Source: Diphasiastrum complanatum
Taxonomy: Eukaryota; Streptophyta; Lycopodiopsida; Lycopodiales; Lycopodiaceae
Direction of reading: 5' to 3'
NCBI GenBank assembly: GCA_029204225.1
Contig: MU832226.1
Location: forward strand, 17,510 to 81,509
DNA: 64,000 nt
The notes under the pieces are model-generated. The model did no database searches. It saw only the letters and a list, made by a program, of their open reading frames with translations, and was not told the DNA's origin. A program made the position numbers and the translations under genes. The stretch's first letter is position 1. Every line of letters begins with the position of its first letter. Shown here piece by piece: positions 32,923 to 46,075 of the stretch.

Positions 32923-33630
32923 TGTTTTGTAAGTCCACGTATGAGTATCTGTCAAAAAACTTCAACCATGGCACGTGTTTTGTAAGCCCATATGAGTAGA
33001 AGCTTAAATGATAATAAAATAGTTTAAACTTAGATTTAGAACTTAGACTTAGGAAACGTAAGATTAGAAATATTTTATCTTAAGTTTTCCTAAGTTAAGA
33101 AACTTTGAAGTTCTAAATCCTAACTTAGAAGTTCTAGAAAGGCTAGAAATAGATGAGTCCCATAAGTTAGGAGATACTTATGGAAGACCCTCCTTGCCAT
33201 AAAAGGAGAGGTATTTGCCTTGTAAACAACTCTCTAAGATTATGCTAAATTGCTCTCTCTTTGAGATTATCATTCTATTTCTTTGTGTTCCCATTGGAAG
33301 GTGCATAGCTTGAGGGAAGGTGCTCGGGCCTCCTCTTGTCTCCTTTCATTGGATTATTGTGGCATGTTTTTATTGGTTTATTTAGTTAGCCGCAATTTAT
33401 CTTTCAAACCCTCTGGGTGTTAATTAAGGTCTTAGTTTAGCAATCTTGCTAGTTGGATATGCCTTAGCAAGGATTTTTTATTGTTGTTTCTAATTAGCTT
33501 TATTTCCGTTTCGGGGACTAGTTGGGTAAGCCTTAGTGCTCTCATCTTTGTTGATTATTTCGGTATTTCTGTTGAAGCTTGTTGTAGAAACTTAGAAAGT
33601 GGACGATCCTCTACATCCCTATACTACATC
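32923..33630 (+). mobile_element. Probable 3' LTR of E-host
   Basis: Starts near TGTTTTGTAAGTCC (32923). The same start is partly repeated about 53 bp later (TGTTTTGTAAGCCC at 32976), a local duplication. A CCATAAAAGGAG promoter-like motif lies near 33197. The right edge is uncertain (ACA at about 33615 or 33628). No second copy is in the window, so this is inferred from position after the accessory ORF and from composition. Confidence 0.45.
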
Positions 33631-33699
33631 CGTAAGTAGATCTAGCCACCGCACGAACTAGAAATACTTCCAACACTTAATCCTAAGGGTAATCTTTAT

Positions 33700-34360
33700 C
33701 CAAGAATAACTTGCCATTTAGCCCCCAACACTAAATGGACCAGTAGGGGTCTGAAGTACTGCTAGTTACATAGGTATGTTGTTGACAATACAACTTTCAC
33801 ATAGAGTACTCGACTTGTTAATGGAAGGCAGATCTTGTACTAAATTCTGATTTGACATTTGATAAATACTATTGAAATTGAGATGGCCTAATCTGAAATG
33901 CCAAAGCATATCAGTTGATTCAGAAGTGGAAGTGTGAAGAGCTTGACTATAGAAGAATAGTAGTGGCTGAGTTTGTATAGATTGCCACTTCTTCTCCCAA
34001 AAGCTAGAACTTTATGGGACTTGTCAAGAATGGTGTAGTCATTTGTGTCGCATTCGACCCTCCGACCTGAATCAGTGATTCTACTAACTGAGAGCAGATT
34101 CTTGGTCAGATTTGGAACATGATAATAGCAACATCAACTTGACTTCACCCTTTTGAAATTCGACCTTGACTGTTCCTTCAACCTCAATAGAATGAGATGA
34201 GTTGTCTCCAAGTTGCACAATTCGAGAATGGGTAAATGATTTGTAATCCTTGAACTAGTCTTGATGGTGAGTCATATGTTGAGTTTCTCCAGAGTCTAGA
34301 TACCAGGAATTGATATCATGTTGTTCTTTGACCTTGGTCATAAAAACTGCTTCATCTTCT
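33700..34360 (-). pseudogene. Copia protease and pre-integrase fragment
   Basis: On the minus strand, from about 34300: WYLDSGETQHMTHH, the Copia aspartic protease active site with DSG kept, then RIVQLGDNSSHSIEVEGTV. After a decayed part comes the pre-integrase zinc region: LWHFRLGHLNFNSIYQMS, QNLVQDLPSI, CESCI (about 33930-33790). Stops and shifts are frequent. The flanking Gag and integrase core are not visible. Confidence 0.75.
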
Positions 34361-34578
34361 TCTTGTTGCTGGGTCGAGTAACTGGTTGTAGCACTATGAG
34401 ATCAAACATTTTGCGAGTAAATGAAAAGTGAGTTTTGCGGGTTTTTTTTTTGCACAATCTATTACTCATGGCTAGCTAAATAAAAATGAGTTTTCTAGAA
34501 GTGGTAATCCAATTTTTGGTGATACTACTTAAAATTTATCCAAATATGATTATATATTGTATTTAACGTGTATTAGAT

Positions 34579-34580
<2 letters not shown>
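34361..34580. other. AT-rich spacer
   Basis: No gene. It leads into the CA repeat. Confidence 0.4.

Positions 34581-34647
<67 letters not shown>
34581..34647. repeat. (AC)n microsatellite
   Basis: About 33 uninterrupted AC units, followed by AT-rich DNA. Confidence 0.95.
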
Positions 34648-36339
<1,692 letters not shown>

Positions 36340-36720
36340 GATGTCCTCCAACTCTAATCGTCGACGAGTAGAGTTGGAGGCCAACTTTTTTGACTTTGCC
36401 AATGATCCGGCAAGGCATAAACAACTATCAAACCATTTGTTTATGCCCTGCATTTATGCCCAGCAGTGGTTGTTTATGCCCAAACAAAAATGCTCTCTAA
36501 CTATTTTATTGTCTGGCAATGCAAACAAAAATGCTCTCAAGCTCTACTTGCCCACGAGTAGAGATGGAGAGCAAAAAAATTTGTTTCTGCCAGAGCTGAT
36601 TGATGGCAGGTCAAATTTTTATTGCCCTACCAGCGATCTGGCAAGGCAAAAAAATTGCTCTCCAGCTCTACTCGCCGACGAATAGAGCTGGACAACAAAA
36701 AATTTGTTCTGCTAGATCGC
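36340..36720. repeat. Dyad repeats around CTCTACTCGCCGACGAGTAGAG
   Basis: Hairpin-forming dyads occur near 36345-36382 (arms CCTCCAACTCTA and TAGAGTTGGAGG, one mismatch), 36540-36570 and 36660-36690 (arms CCAGCTCTA and TAGAGCTGG). Between them lie repeated GATCTGGCAAGGCAAA, TTTGCCCTACCAGCGA and AAAAAATTTGTT phrases. A related inverted block is at 37265-37370. Non-coding. This could be LTR sequence of the Gypsy whose primer-binding site is at 37693. Confidence 0.5.
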
Positions 36721-37264
36721 ATCGTTAGTCGCCAAATTGAAAATTCTCTTACATGTGCCACATTCATATTTTGCTTTTCCTACATGCAGATCCATGTTGT
36801 TCATTCATTTCTTCGCAATGGCTTTCATCATCTGCATTAACCTTGAGAGGCTTCATTCTGGATGATAGATCTTTGCTATGCGGCCCGTGGCGACCTTGAT
36901 CAGAAATTGTTCAAGGCTTTTTTGTGTATAATATCACATGAATGGCTTCTTCTGTCAAAATCAAACGACAATCTTGATGTTCTTCTTCTCATCTCTTTTG
37001 GAAAGCGAATTTCTGTGATATTGAACAAGAAATGATATTGGCTTAATGAGCTTCAACACAACTGTAAACTAAACTGAAAACTTCTTCAAGTAGAATGAGG
37101 AGATGAAGCCAGTAGGTATACTGAAAAAAAAGCTTATCTTTGCAACTACAATCAATAAGAAACTGTAGGCTACTGATAGCCAATAGGACAACTTCTTAGC
37201 AAGCATTACATACAAATGACCAGAATTTAAACTTGTGGATTCAAAAACTGGCATGGTGACAGTA
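36721..37264. other. No recognisable gene
   Basis: No coding or repeat signal beyond short A/T runs. It may be internal to the LTR upstream of 37693. Confidence 0.3.
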
Positions 37265-37370
37265 TCACTCAGACGATTGCCCTGCCAAATCGCTGGCACG
37301 CTGGTAGGGGAGAAACGGCAATTTCTTTTTTGCCCTGCCAGATCGTTGGCAGGGCAAAAAACATTTGCCA
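37265..37370. repeat. Inverted copies of the GCCCTGCCA...TGGCAGGGC phrase
   Basis: TTTTGCCCTGCCAGATCG and TTGGCAGGGCAAAA face each other (about 37330-37358), and a second GCCCTGCCAAATCGCTGGCA copy lies near 37280. They match in reverse the GATCTGGCAAGGCAAAA phrases at 36630-36660. Confidence 0.5.
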
Positions 37371-37692
37371 TGTTTTAAATTCCTCCTCAGTATAGAGCAG
37401 GCTGCCATAAGGTTTACCGTCAAGAATGAACCATTTAGATTTGGATAATCCTTCCTTCTCCTTGGAGCAGGCCCTATGCACCTCGAGCCCATACATCCCG
37501 GTTAATAATCTAACAAGGTTAATTCCTATACTGTGTCTTGCCACTTAGGGGTGGGCTGGGACCCAATTATACAGGCAATTTTATGCCGATTTTACCAGTA
37601 ATAGTCGGGTTTCACATGCCGGTTTTTGTACAAAATTGTGAAAATCGCTTTAAACAGAGCCCGATTTTTCGTGCGAAAATATCAGCTAACAT

Positions 37693-37710
37693 TGGCGACT
37701 TCACTGGGGA
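37693..37710 (+). promoter_or_regulatory. Probable E3 primer-binding site
   Basis: TGGCGACTTCACTGGGGA, two bases after a sequence ending CTAACA. It resembles the TGGCGACTCxxCTGGGGA primer sites of plant Tat/Ogre-type Gypsy elements. It would make the sequence to the left the 5' LTR and the sequence to the right the leader of the Gypsy at 39113-49360. I could not find the LTR start. Confidence 0.5.
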
Positions 37711-39112
37711 GTGTGGTCCCCACACGGACAAACTCAGAATGCTCTTGGTGGTAAAGCAAGTTTAGTGGGCTCAGCACCCTTGTTAGGTGATGCTAACCAC
37801 AAGAAAATTGCTCTCTTCCCAAAGGCCATTGGTTGAGCCCTTAGGATCCATCCGCAACTAGTTGGTCTTCACTGCAACATCTTCAAGTAAGCTGGTGTCT
37901 TCATACCTGCATCAAACCCATCCGTGATCTATGTGGCAAATGCTCCCACCCATCAGATTCAAAGGCATGCCCGTTTCAGACCCATGCATGGAGGGATATG
38001 CAAATGCATTTTTTAGTGATCTAACATGGATGCAGGCCCAATATTGTGTCTAATGTGTGTGATGTGTGTACATGCATCACCCAATTTCAACGAGATGCGA
38101 TTGATCAGATCTAGACTTATGAAGACTTTAACATGTAATCTCTATTTCTGATTTGAATCGTTAGGAGGTCTATGAAGAATAGATTGTACACTACTCATCA
38201 AAAAATTTCACACATTGAAGACTAGAGTTGCACTCGTAATACCATTGTGTCTCTCAAATAACGCACTTCATCATAATGGATCTACATGAAAATCTCAAAT
38301 GTAGGGAGATCTAGCTACAAATATTGGGGACATATCAAACCTCTCAAATGGGTATGGATTTGATCTGGAGTAAGCATTGTCAAACTCTTTTTTTTTCCAA
38401 TGCTTTATCCATTGGGCAATGGAGTCACTCTCCTCCCCACTACAATGTTTTCATTCCCAAATTTTTCCTCTCTTAACCCCCCATATGCTTCTATATCAAT
38501 CAATTGTATGCCCGCTATAACAATGCACAATGCCCTATGCAGCTCAGAGTATATGCGGTGCATGGATATGGATGCATTCACTCAAGCTTGCAACAAATGT
38601 TTCAACAATAACTTCTTCTTTTTCTTTTTTCGTAACATATAGAATAGAAAAGAAACTCACCAAGCAACAAGATTAGCAAAGCAGAGAAATGAACAAATGA
38701 AAATAAAACATAAACTTCTTATTTCCCTTATCCCATAGGTAGAATCAAGGATAAGGATATGGCTTGTAATTGTATCATCTACCCAAATCGAACTTGTTAT
38801 CCGGGTATTCACTTTCTACCTCAGGTCTATCATGATGTATAAAATTGGGGGCTAAAGAGCTTAGGTCTCTCGACTGACGTATATATGGGTTCCATGGCCA
38901 AAATGAGAGATTCGTACAAGTAGCTTAGAATATTCTTTCGGCCATATCATAGGTTTCATCACCTTTGGTCCTATCCATGGGTGGGGTATTTCTTACAGTG
39001 CCTTTAAATCCAGACTCGGGATCTTCGTCTTCAACTTTATAATCATAGCGGGCATGTCATCCACCCAATAGAGTGTATTAATGTTAGCGGATTCAATGGA
39101 ATCTATGAACAT
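37711..39112 (+). other. Gene-free; probable leader of E3
   Basis: No gene. By position it is the 5' leader between the primer-binding site and gag. A short-motif cluster like those of E1 is not obvious here. Confidence 0.35.
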
Positions 39113-40400
39113 TTGGTGCCCTTCCAAGCTCGATTGAATCGATATTCCAAGATGAAATCCCAAGTCCAAGAGCCATCCACCAACCCATTCGACAGATGGG
39201 AATCCATGCATTTTGAAGCTCCATATGATCGACCACATTTTCATGCTGCAGAATCTTCACATGCACGAGCTCACTTAAATGGAGCCTTTGTAAATAATGT
39301 TCCACGTACTGAAAAACGTACTCCAAATCTAGATTTACCTAAGTATGACGGTAATACTGATCCTCAAAGATTTCTTCAAGTCTTTGAGAATGCATGTGAT
39401 GTCTATGGTGAGACATCACCAGACGCCATGGTACAGCTCTTCTCAATGACCATGATCGATCGAGCACGAGAATGGTTTTTAACCTTGATCGTGAAAATAA
39501 ACGAGACTGGTCACTCTTGAAGGAGGCATTTATCAAACGCTTCAAGCCCTTTCGCTTGATCGAAAGTCCTCTTGTCAAGCTCAGTAACATCAAAATGACA
39601 AAAGATGAGAAAGTACGTGACTATATTGAACGATTTAAAAGACTAAAAAGTCAGGTACAAGAACAACCCACTGAGCCTATGCTCATAATTTGGTTCCTCG
39701 TTGGACTTCCACGATGGATACGACATGAACTTCACTCCAATGATGAATATACATCATTAAAACAAGCCATGTCTGATGCCATTCGGGAGGAAGACGAGGG
39801 CTCAGATGTCAATGAGCCACGTGAACAGAGAGCACATCGTGTTGTCCATGAAGCTTGATCAAACAAGGAAACATGAGAACAGTTGTGGAAAACACAAATG
39901 GATTTGCTTAACCAACAACACCAACAACAGATGGAAAAACTCACGAAAGAGTTTCAAAACACTCTTAAGTCTATCCAGAGTTCGATGTCAGGTCAATTAC
40001 CCACTGGCCAAATCCACCATAAACGAGAGAACACATGGTGCCCTCATTGTTGAGGTGCACACACTAGCAATGAGTGCCCTTCATACCAACCGGTCCCAGA
40101 CACTTCATTGATCAAATGTGACATCTGCGACTTTATGGGGCATACATCACTTTATTGTTGTTATAACCCAAGGAACCAGCCTCACAACCAGTCAGGGGGA
40201 CATTATCAACCTCCTCGACAACCGTTTGTTTCGTAGAACCAACACACGCACTACCAACCATGAAACAACCAAGTCCATATACAAGAGTTTCCTTGACAAC
40301 CTAGACATGAACCTCAACCACAGCTGGCACTCTTAGGACCATCTCCAAGAGGACAACCTGATCTAGGAGCACAAAAACATAGGCACTCTTGAGAGTTTGC
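39113..40400 (+). pseudogene. E3 gag, capsid and first zinc knuckles
   Basis: Capsid blocks LDLPKYDGNTDPQRFLQVFE (39330), then after a shift near 39470 EAFIKRFKPFRLIESPLVKL, RDYIERFKRLKSQVQEQP, IIWFLVGLPRWIRHEL and the acidic REEDEGSD (to 39858). A helical QQMEKLTKEFQNTLKSIQSS stretch follows (about 39925). Two zinc knuckles come near 40045-40145: CPHC..AHTSNEC with a stop inside, and CDICDFMGHTSLYC. The order is the same as in E1. Gag would form the particle. Multiple stops and shifts make it non-functional. Confidence 0.8.
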
Positions 40401-41142
40401 ACAAGCACATTTGGTAGAAAACTCCTACGATCACTCATATCATCCTGATACAACATTTCCATCACCTAGTTCTCAACTATATCAAACCAACAACTCATGC
40501 TCGTGTAAACGAGATGAGTATTTCACACCACCAAAAAATCCAGCACAGCTAGCCATCCAAGATGGTTATGCTATCGCCACAGGACCAATGAGCAACCGTT
40601 GCTTTATTTGTGGTGAAACGAGACACTTCATGGTCGACTTTAAAGTTAAAAACCAATACCATGCGGAATGTCCAGACTGTGTTCGCAAACACAACTTCAA
40701 GGATTGTCCTAAACAACCTAACATGATTCTTCCAGCATGTCATATATCATCCAAACCTGTTAGAGTTCTCACTAGAGCACAACGCCAACAACAAGACCAA
40801 CAACAAACCAATGCTAAATCAGTTGACACACATGGAAGCCACTTGACAGCTTCCACATTACCAAAATATTACCCAGACCCAAACGTGGAACAAAGGCAAT
40901 ACAATGAATTTCGAGATGAGTTTTTGCGAGAGGAAGAACATATGAAAAGTTTGTTATCAGTTAAAATCTCCGAAAAGGATCAATCCCTACAGGGACTTGA
41001 AGTATTTTCTGACCTCCTACAAGCTCAACTCACCATGTCGTTCCGTAGCGCAATAAAATCCTTCACTGGGCTTCAATGTTATATCCATCGTAGTTTTCAG
41101 CTGCTTACTATTCCTAATGAACAGCGGAAAAGAGATTCTTGA
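40401..41142 (+). pseudogene. E3 gag C-terminal part with second zinc-knuckle pair
   Basis: An open frame of 243 codons. Near 40600-40710 it carries CFICGETRHFMVDF, where the last Cys is Phe, and CPDCVRKHNFKDC, which has three residues before His, as in E1. Further on are RVLTRAQRQQQDQQQTNAK and a charged linker leading to protease. The four-knuckle layout, two pairs about 160-180 codons apart, is shared with E1. Confidence 0.75.
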
Positions 41143-41158
41143 AATTCCCTAGATTCCT

Positions 41159-41710
41159 ATGAATTTGTTGAATATAGGTGTTGCTAAGGGGACTAGCATC
41201 ACCTTGTCTTTGTCCTATAAAGACTATCCCGCAGTATCTGTTATCCTTGATAGCGGATCAGATGTCAATATAATGGCTTTGTCATTGGCAAAGTCATGGG
41301 GGTTCCATACCCTCGATCAACCACGATACAAACTTCGCATGGCTGATCAAAGAGTTACCGACTCTACTGGTCATTTATCCAATATTAAAGTTCGAATAGT
41401 AGGTGTCAAATTTGTGATCGATTGTGTCATCTTAGACTTACCAGAAGATGCCAATACTTATAAACTCCTTCTTGGTACGCCCTGGCTCCAGATGACAGGT
41501 GTTGTCCAAGATTGGAAGCATAGCAAAATCACCTTTGGCAATCACGATAAACTAGTTACTGTTGACTCAACTGGCCATGTCAAGCCTGCTAAAGTTTATG
41601 ATGATTGGTCATCAACAACATATGACGAATCAGATTGTGTCCCGATCCAACCAAACGGCCACTATACAAGATCCATGGACATAATCAATTGGGGTCAAGC
41701 ACTATTACAT
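41159..41710 (+). pseudogene. E3 aspartic protease, joined to integrase
   Basis: The active site LDSGSDVNIM (near 41250) keeps D-S-G. It is followed by ADQRVTDSTGHLSNIKVRIV, VILDLPEDANTYKLLLGTPW and the ITFGNHDKLVTV block. The domain itself is intact. Near 41700 the sequence changes from DIINWGQ-type linker straight into integrase (TDYATKWVEA in another frame), so reverse transcriptase and RNase H are absent. Retropepsin would process Gag. Confidence 0.8.
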
Positions 41711-42540
41711 CCTCATATCAACAGATTACGCCACTAAGTGGGTTGAGGCTCGAGCAACGAAGGACGCCAACGCAAAAACTGTCGCGCATTTTCTTTACGA
41801 ATATTATTACACGTTTTGGCTGCCCTATAGAGCTAGTTAGTGATCGCGACACGCATTTTTTATATGCGCTCATTGATAATTTACTACGCCATTACCTTGT
41901 CATCCACAGGAAAAGTACACTGTACTATCCTAGATGTAATGGCCAGGCCGAATCAACTAACAAGACGATATGTAAAATTCTGATAAAGATAGTTGAAACC
42001 AATCGCTTTGATTGGGAAACAGAACTTTTTTCAGCTATCTGGGCTTACCGCACCATCCCGAGGAAAGCCACTGGGTGGGTTACCCCTTTTCACTTAGTAT
42101 ATGGTCAAGAGGCGGTAATGCTTGTAGAATTCTTAGTCCCTTCGCTAAGAATCATGGAAGCTTTTTCTAAAGATCTATGTGAAAAAGCTACAATTGAGCA
42201 ACAAGTCAAAACCAGGCTATTTACGTTAGCCCAATTATGTGAGACAAGACTTATATCTTACCACGCACAACTGGTTAACAAACGACGTCAAAAGACCTGG
42301 CATGACCGTCACTTACGCAATAAAGATCTACACTTAGGTGACTAGGTGCTTCTTTACACATCAAAGAAGCACCCCGTCAAATTGAAATTCCGAAGTGAGG
42401 GACCGTATGTTATTAATAAAATCTTTCCTAATGGTGCAGTCCAACTGCAAACACTTGACGGAATACTCCTAGACACTGTCGTCAATGGTGGTCATCTATG
42501 GCGGTATTACAAAGAGTTGTTTTTTGTTGACCCAATTTAA
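41711..42540 (+). pseudogene. E3 integrase (core and C-terminus)
   Basis: TDYATKWVEARATKDANAKT gives the first catalytic Asp, then FGCPIELVSDRDTHFL with the second Asp, and YYPRCNGQAESTNKT with the Glu (about 41720-41960). Then come ELFSAIWAYRTIPRKATGWV, LVYGQEAVMLVEF, KTWHDRHLRNKDLHLGD, a stop at 42343-42345, and KLKFRSEGPYVINKIFPNGA, LDTVVNGGHLWRYYK. The zinc-binding N-terminus is missing. A shift lies before 41760. It is closely similar to the integrase end of E-host at 29400. Confidence 0.85.
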
Positions 42541-42944
42541 CATCTTTTCCCTAGTATATATTTTACATTTTTTTATTCGTTTTATTTTATTTTCTTATTT
42601 CCTTGCTTTTAATTCGCATTTTGCATGCCTATTTTAACATCTCTCCTTGTGTATAATTCTAACCATTACTTATTACTTTCTATGCATTTTCTTTTTTCTA
42701 TAAATACCCATTAGTCATGGATGTTCTAGGTCAACAAATGATAGGCTACACCATATGAAAAAGATTCTGACACTTTTTGCCCACCTCATTTATGTCTATT
42801 TGGTATCTCAATATTTTCAATAAAGCATACAAACATTCATTGAGATACACCTTTCCCATACGAACTTCTACTCTGAGCCACAGTCATATTTTCTCCCTTG
42901 AAGTTCTTCACTTTGCATCACACAGTTCCATACAAGACTCCTGT
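42541..42944 (+). other. E3 3' spacer after pol
   Basis: T-rich, non-coding. Contains TTCTATAAATACCC (about 42700), a good TATA-like motif ahead of the motif array and accessory ORF. Confidence 0.45.
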
Positions 42945-43484
42945 CAAATCTCAACCGATGGGTTTCTATCAGATCTCGACCGCAGCACCTGTCAGATCTC
43001 GACCGATGGGTTTTTGTTAGATCTCAACCGACGGGTTTCTCTCAGATCTCAACCGACGGGTTTCTCTCAGATCTCAACCGTCGGGTTCATCTCAGATCTC
43101 AACCGGAGCGCAGCGTTCTGTTGAATCTCGACTGAAGCAACTGTCAGATCTCAATCGGAGCGCACGGTCTTGTTGAATCTCGACCAAAGCACCTATTGGA
43201 TCTCGACCGAAGCACCTCGACCGAAGCACCTATCAGATCTCGACCAAAGCAACTGTCAAATCTCGACCGAAGCACCTATCAGATCTCGACCGCAGCACCT
43301 GTCAAATCTCGACCGAGGCACTCATCAGATCTCAACCGAAGCACCTATCAGATCTCAATTGAGGCACTCATAAAATCTCAACCCGAGCACTTCTATCAAA
43401 ACTCAATTGGAACGACCTCTTCGATCTCGACCGTAGGCTCCAAATTCAAAATCTATTAAATCTCGACCAGAGGTTCCAAATCTT
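42945..43484 (+). repeat. E3 tandem array of AGATCTCGACCGAAGCACC units
   Basis: About 20 imperfect units of 22-30 bp, all in one orientation, with the core ATCTC(A/G)ACCG(A/C/G). Subtypes alternate: units ending in GGGTTTCT at the start and units ending in AGCACCTATC later. The array lies between pol and the accessory ORF, the same place as the second motif cluster of E1. It continues, with gaps, at 45010-45310. Apparent proteins such as SDLDRST come from the repeat in every frame. Confidence 0.85.
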
Positions 43485-44404
43485 TAGACTTAACCAACTG
43501 AAAGCTTCGTCACGAGTGCTGGAAGCCAACCTGGCGCCATGCCAGACTGGACAGCCATAAACAGGTAACATCCACCCAAGCAAGCCATCCAACTCAGCCG
43601 ACAGGTTAGAGCCCGTTCCCCAAGAGCTTAACCTATTCACGTTCATGCAAGGAACACTCAGAACCACAAGCCGCGACAGATATGGAAACAACCAGTTCTT
43701 GGACCAAATGGTCCCGACAGCATACCGCTGGCGCCACGGACCGAATGGTCCCGACGGCATACCGCTGGCGTCCCGGGATACGACCCTCAGCTATGTGCCA
43801 AGTTAAAAATTTTGAAAGCGGCCTTACAACTGGCGCTTTTACCGAACACTGAAACCCAGAAGGTAATCAGAGTCAGTTTGAGGAAAATCCCACTTTATTG
43901 ATAAATCTGAGAAGGTTACATTTCAAGTGTGTGACCGACCCTAGTCTCCGGGGCGCTAGCATGCCAAGGCGAGAGCCATGACAACATTCCAGCAAGGGAG
44001 GCTGAGACTTGGTTGGAGCTCGCCCTGAGTCGCAACCCGCACTCCCCTATAGCATTGGTGTGATTCGGCACCCCCCCTCATACCAAGCACTCTACCCAAG
44101 CTGGTAAAGCACGTTTTTCTCTCTCTAGGATTTTCTCTTTCTAGAAAGTCATTTTCTCTCTCTAGATTTTACTGATCCCCAGGCTTCCTTTAATCATGCC
44201 TAGATCGTGTGAGGTGATTGCACATCGATCTGAGCTCTCTGGACTTCGCTAGAACCGATCAAAGATTTTCAGCCATAGGAACTTGGCGCCGGCTGGATTC
44301 TGGTCACAGTGGCGCCGGGAGCAGCAGGGGCGCGGCTGGCGCCGGGGACATAGCTGGCGCCGATGGCGCCGGAAGTAAAGCTTTGTAAAGGTAGCTTTAC
44401 AACA
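43485..44404 (-). mobile_element. Truncated LTR (TGTTGTAAAGC family) inside E3
   Basis: On the minus strand it begins TGTTGTAAAGCTACC at 44404 and matches 63110-64000 over its length, including the GGCGCC cluster (44285-44370), AATAAAGTGGGA and the GGGACCATTxGGTCC repeats. It stops at AGTTGGTTAAGTCT (about 43486), so about 250-300 bp of the end seen at 11040-11334 is missing. The following bases on the other side are GCGAA. It sits in the motif array of E3. No target duplication can be tested because one end is lost. Confidence 0.8.
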
Positions 44405-45009
44405 GCGAAGTGTGAATTATGGCATTTTCTTGCGATGATCTACTGGCGATTTCCTTGCTCCTGTGCACGATCCTGGCACTCTATTGTTCATTACTGTGTC
44501 ATCATCTCCACACTATCTCCACCGAGTATCCACCACCATTGTTTGCATTCCATTGAGAGCGTCATCACCAAACATCTCCAAACCTAACATTGCCGACAAG
44601 AAACACATCATTTTGCAATTTTTTGCATGATGAGGGGTAGTGTCACATGAGCACTCATCACGCTTCCGTTACACTATTGATTATACTATCATCAACATCA
44701 CACAGCCTATTGTTTACATCCAGTTCATCTCCCACCTACATACATCCATTTTCACACATCTCCATCCTTGCCCAACATCTTCATCTTTTCCACCTTCCGA
44801 ACTTCTACCTTCAATCTTCATACCCAACCACATTCCGTCACCATCTTCATTCCATGACATACCTCGAATACCTCCTTGCAAACACACCTCCGCTTTCCCA
44901 CACCTTACCTTCCATCCTTATTTTCCCAACTTCCATCTTTCACAAACCCTCTCTTTCCGCACCATACCTTGCTCCACACACATCTTCCAATCCCTTCTAC
45001 ACCGCCACT
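44405..45009 (+). other. E3 spacer between array parts
   Basis: C- and T-rich, non-coding (many CATC, CCTTC and CACAC phrases). It may be a more decayed part of the array or the untranslated end of pol. Confidence 0.35.
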
Positions 45010-45310
45010 TTAACCTTCCATATCAACCGAAGCCCTCTATCACATCTCAACCGGAGCCCTATTCCATCTCGACCGACGCCCCTCTCTCAAATCTCGACCG
45101 GAGCCAGTCCATCCCATCTCGACCGAAGCCCTGTCTCAAATATCGACCAAAGATCCTGTCTCAGATCTCAACTGACGCCATCCATCAAATCTCAACCGAC
45201 GCCATCCATCAAATCTCAACCGACTCCATCCATCAGATCTCAACTGACGCCTCCATCAAATCTCGACAGACGCACCCTTAACCCTGTCTGAAATCTCAAC
45301 TGACACAGTA
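45010..45310 (+). repeat. E3 second block of ATCTC(G/A)ACCG units
   Basis: About ten units such as CATCTCGACCGAAGCCCT and three near-identical CCATCAAATCTCAACCGACG repeats of 26 bp. Same orientation as 42945-43484. It ends about 35 bp before the accessory ORF ATG. Confidence 0.8.
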
Positions 45311-45343
45311 TTTCTAGACCCCTATTTTGTTCATTTTTTCACC

Positions 45344-46075
45344 ATGTCATCCAACCCCAGTTCCAGTTCTGAAGACCCTGAGGCAAATAAGCTCGACATC
45401 CAGCTATGCAAGTTAGATCTTACAGAGATGCAGACCTGGTACCAGCAGACAGAGTCATTCTTCAAGGCAATTGAGTTCAAGATAATTGTCTTGACAGGAT
45501 ATCAAAGCCCGTACCTGGTACATCTGGCGTATGCCAATTATAATGCGACGGCAAGGTCGTGCCAACTCATAGTTCCCCCTATTAGGAACTATGTTTATAA
45601 CATATCTTTTGCGGCGGCCAACTTGCAACCTTTTGGTTTCCCTTGAGGACCAAATGCTATCACAAGGACACTCCATAAGATAGAGTAGACAACATATTTC
45701 AAGTACATAGATCCCTCAGTGGATAAATGGAAAAAGACGGGTACAAAATTGAGGCGATCAATGATCAGCAGCTGCAAGCGGCATGTGCATATCTCACCAG
45801 ATGCACACAACGACCAAGGACAAAAGTGTTGAGGGTATGCCCCTATTTCACATGATGGCAGATTCACAACTGCATGCCCAGAACCTCTATGATTGGGGAC
45901 AGTTTGCTTCGAACTGCCTTCATGAGTGCCTTAAGAACAAGCAGGCACTAACCGTACTGGAATATCTCATGATAGATATCACTCTCCAATAAGTACAGAA
46001 TGGACCCAAGCTTCAACAACACCTATAGATTGCCGAGAAGGCATGGGACATTCCCATTGGGTCAAAACAGTCCAA
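45344..46075 (+). pseudogene. E3 accessory ORF, N-terminal domain
   Basis: ATG in a good context (CACCATGTC) opens 100 codons to 45646: SSNPSSSSEDPEANKLDIQL, TWYQQTESFFKAIEFKIIVL, then a Y/N-rich part ending LQPFGFP. A stop then breaks a frame that continues with NAITRTLHKIE and YFKYIDPSVDKWKKTGTK. The pattern (Ser-rich start, a hydrophobic block, AxANYNATARS, YxxN, a GFP end) resembles the N-terminal domains at 25360 and 30498, though identity is low. I do not recognise the domain. Confidence 0.55.

Noticed and set aside
42777-43459. Overlapping ORFs with repeated SDLDRST and QISTEAP
   Set aside because: The repeat unit gives similar words in every frame; the tandem array explains them and there is no independent coding signal.
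42945-43484. CRISPR-like array
   Set aside because: Units vary in sequence and spacing, there are no unique spacers of constant length, no cas genes, and the context is a plant retroelement.
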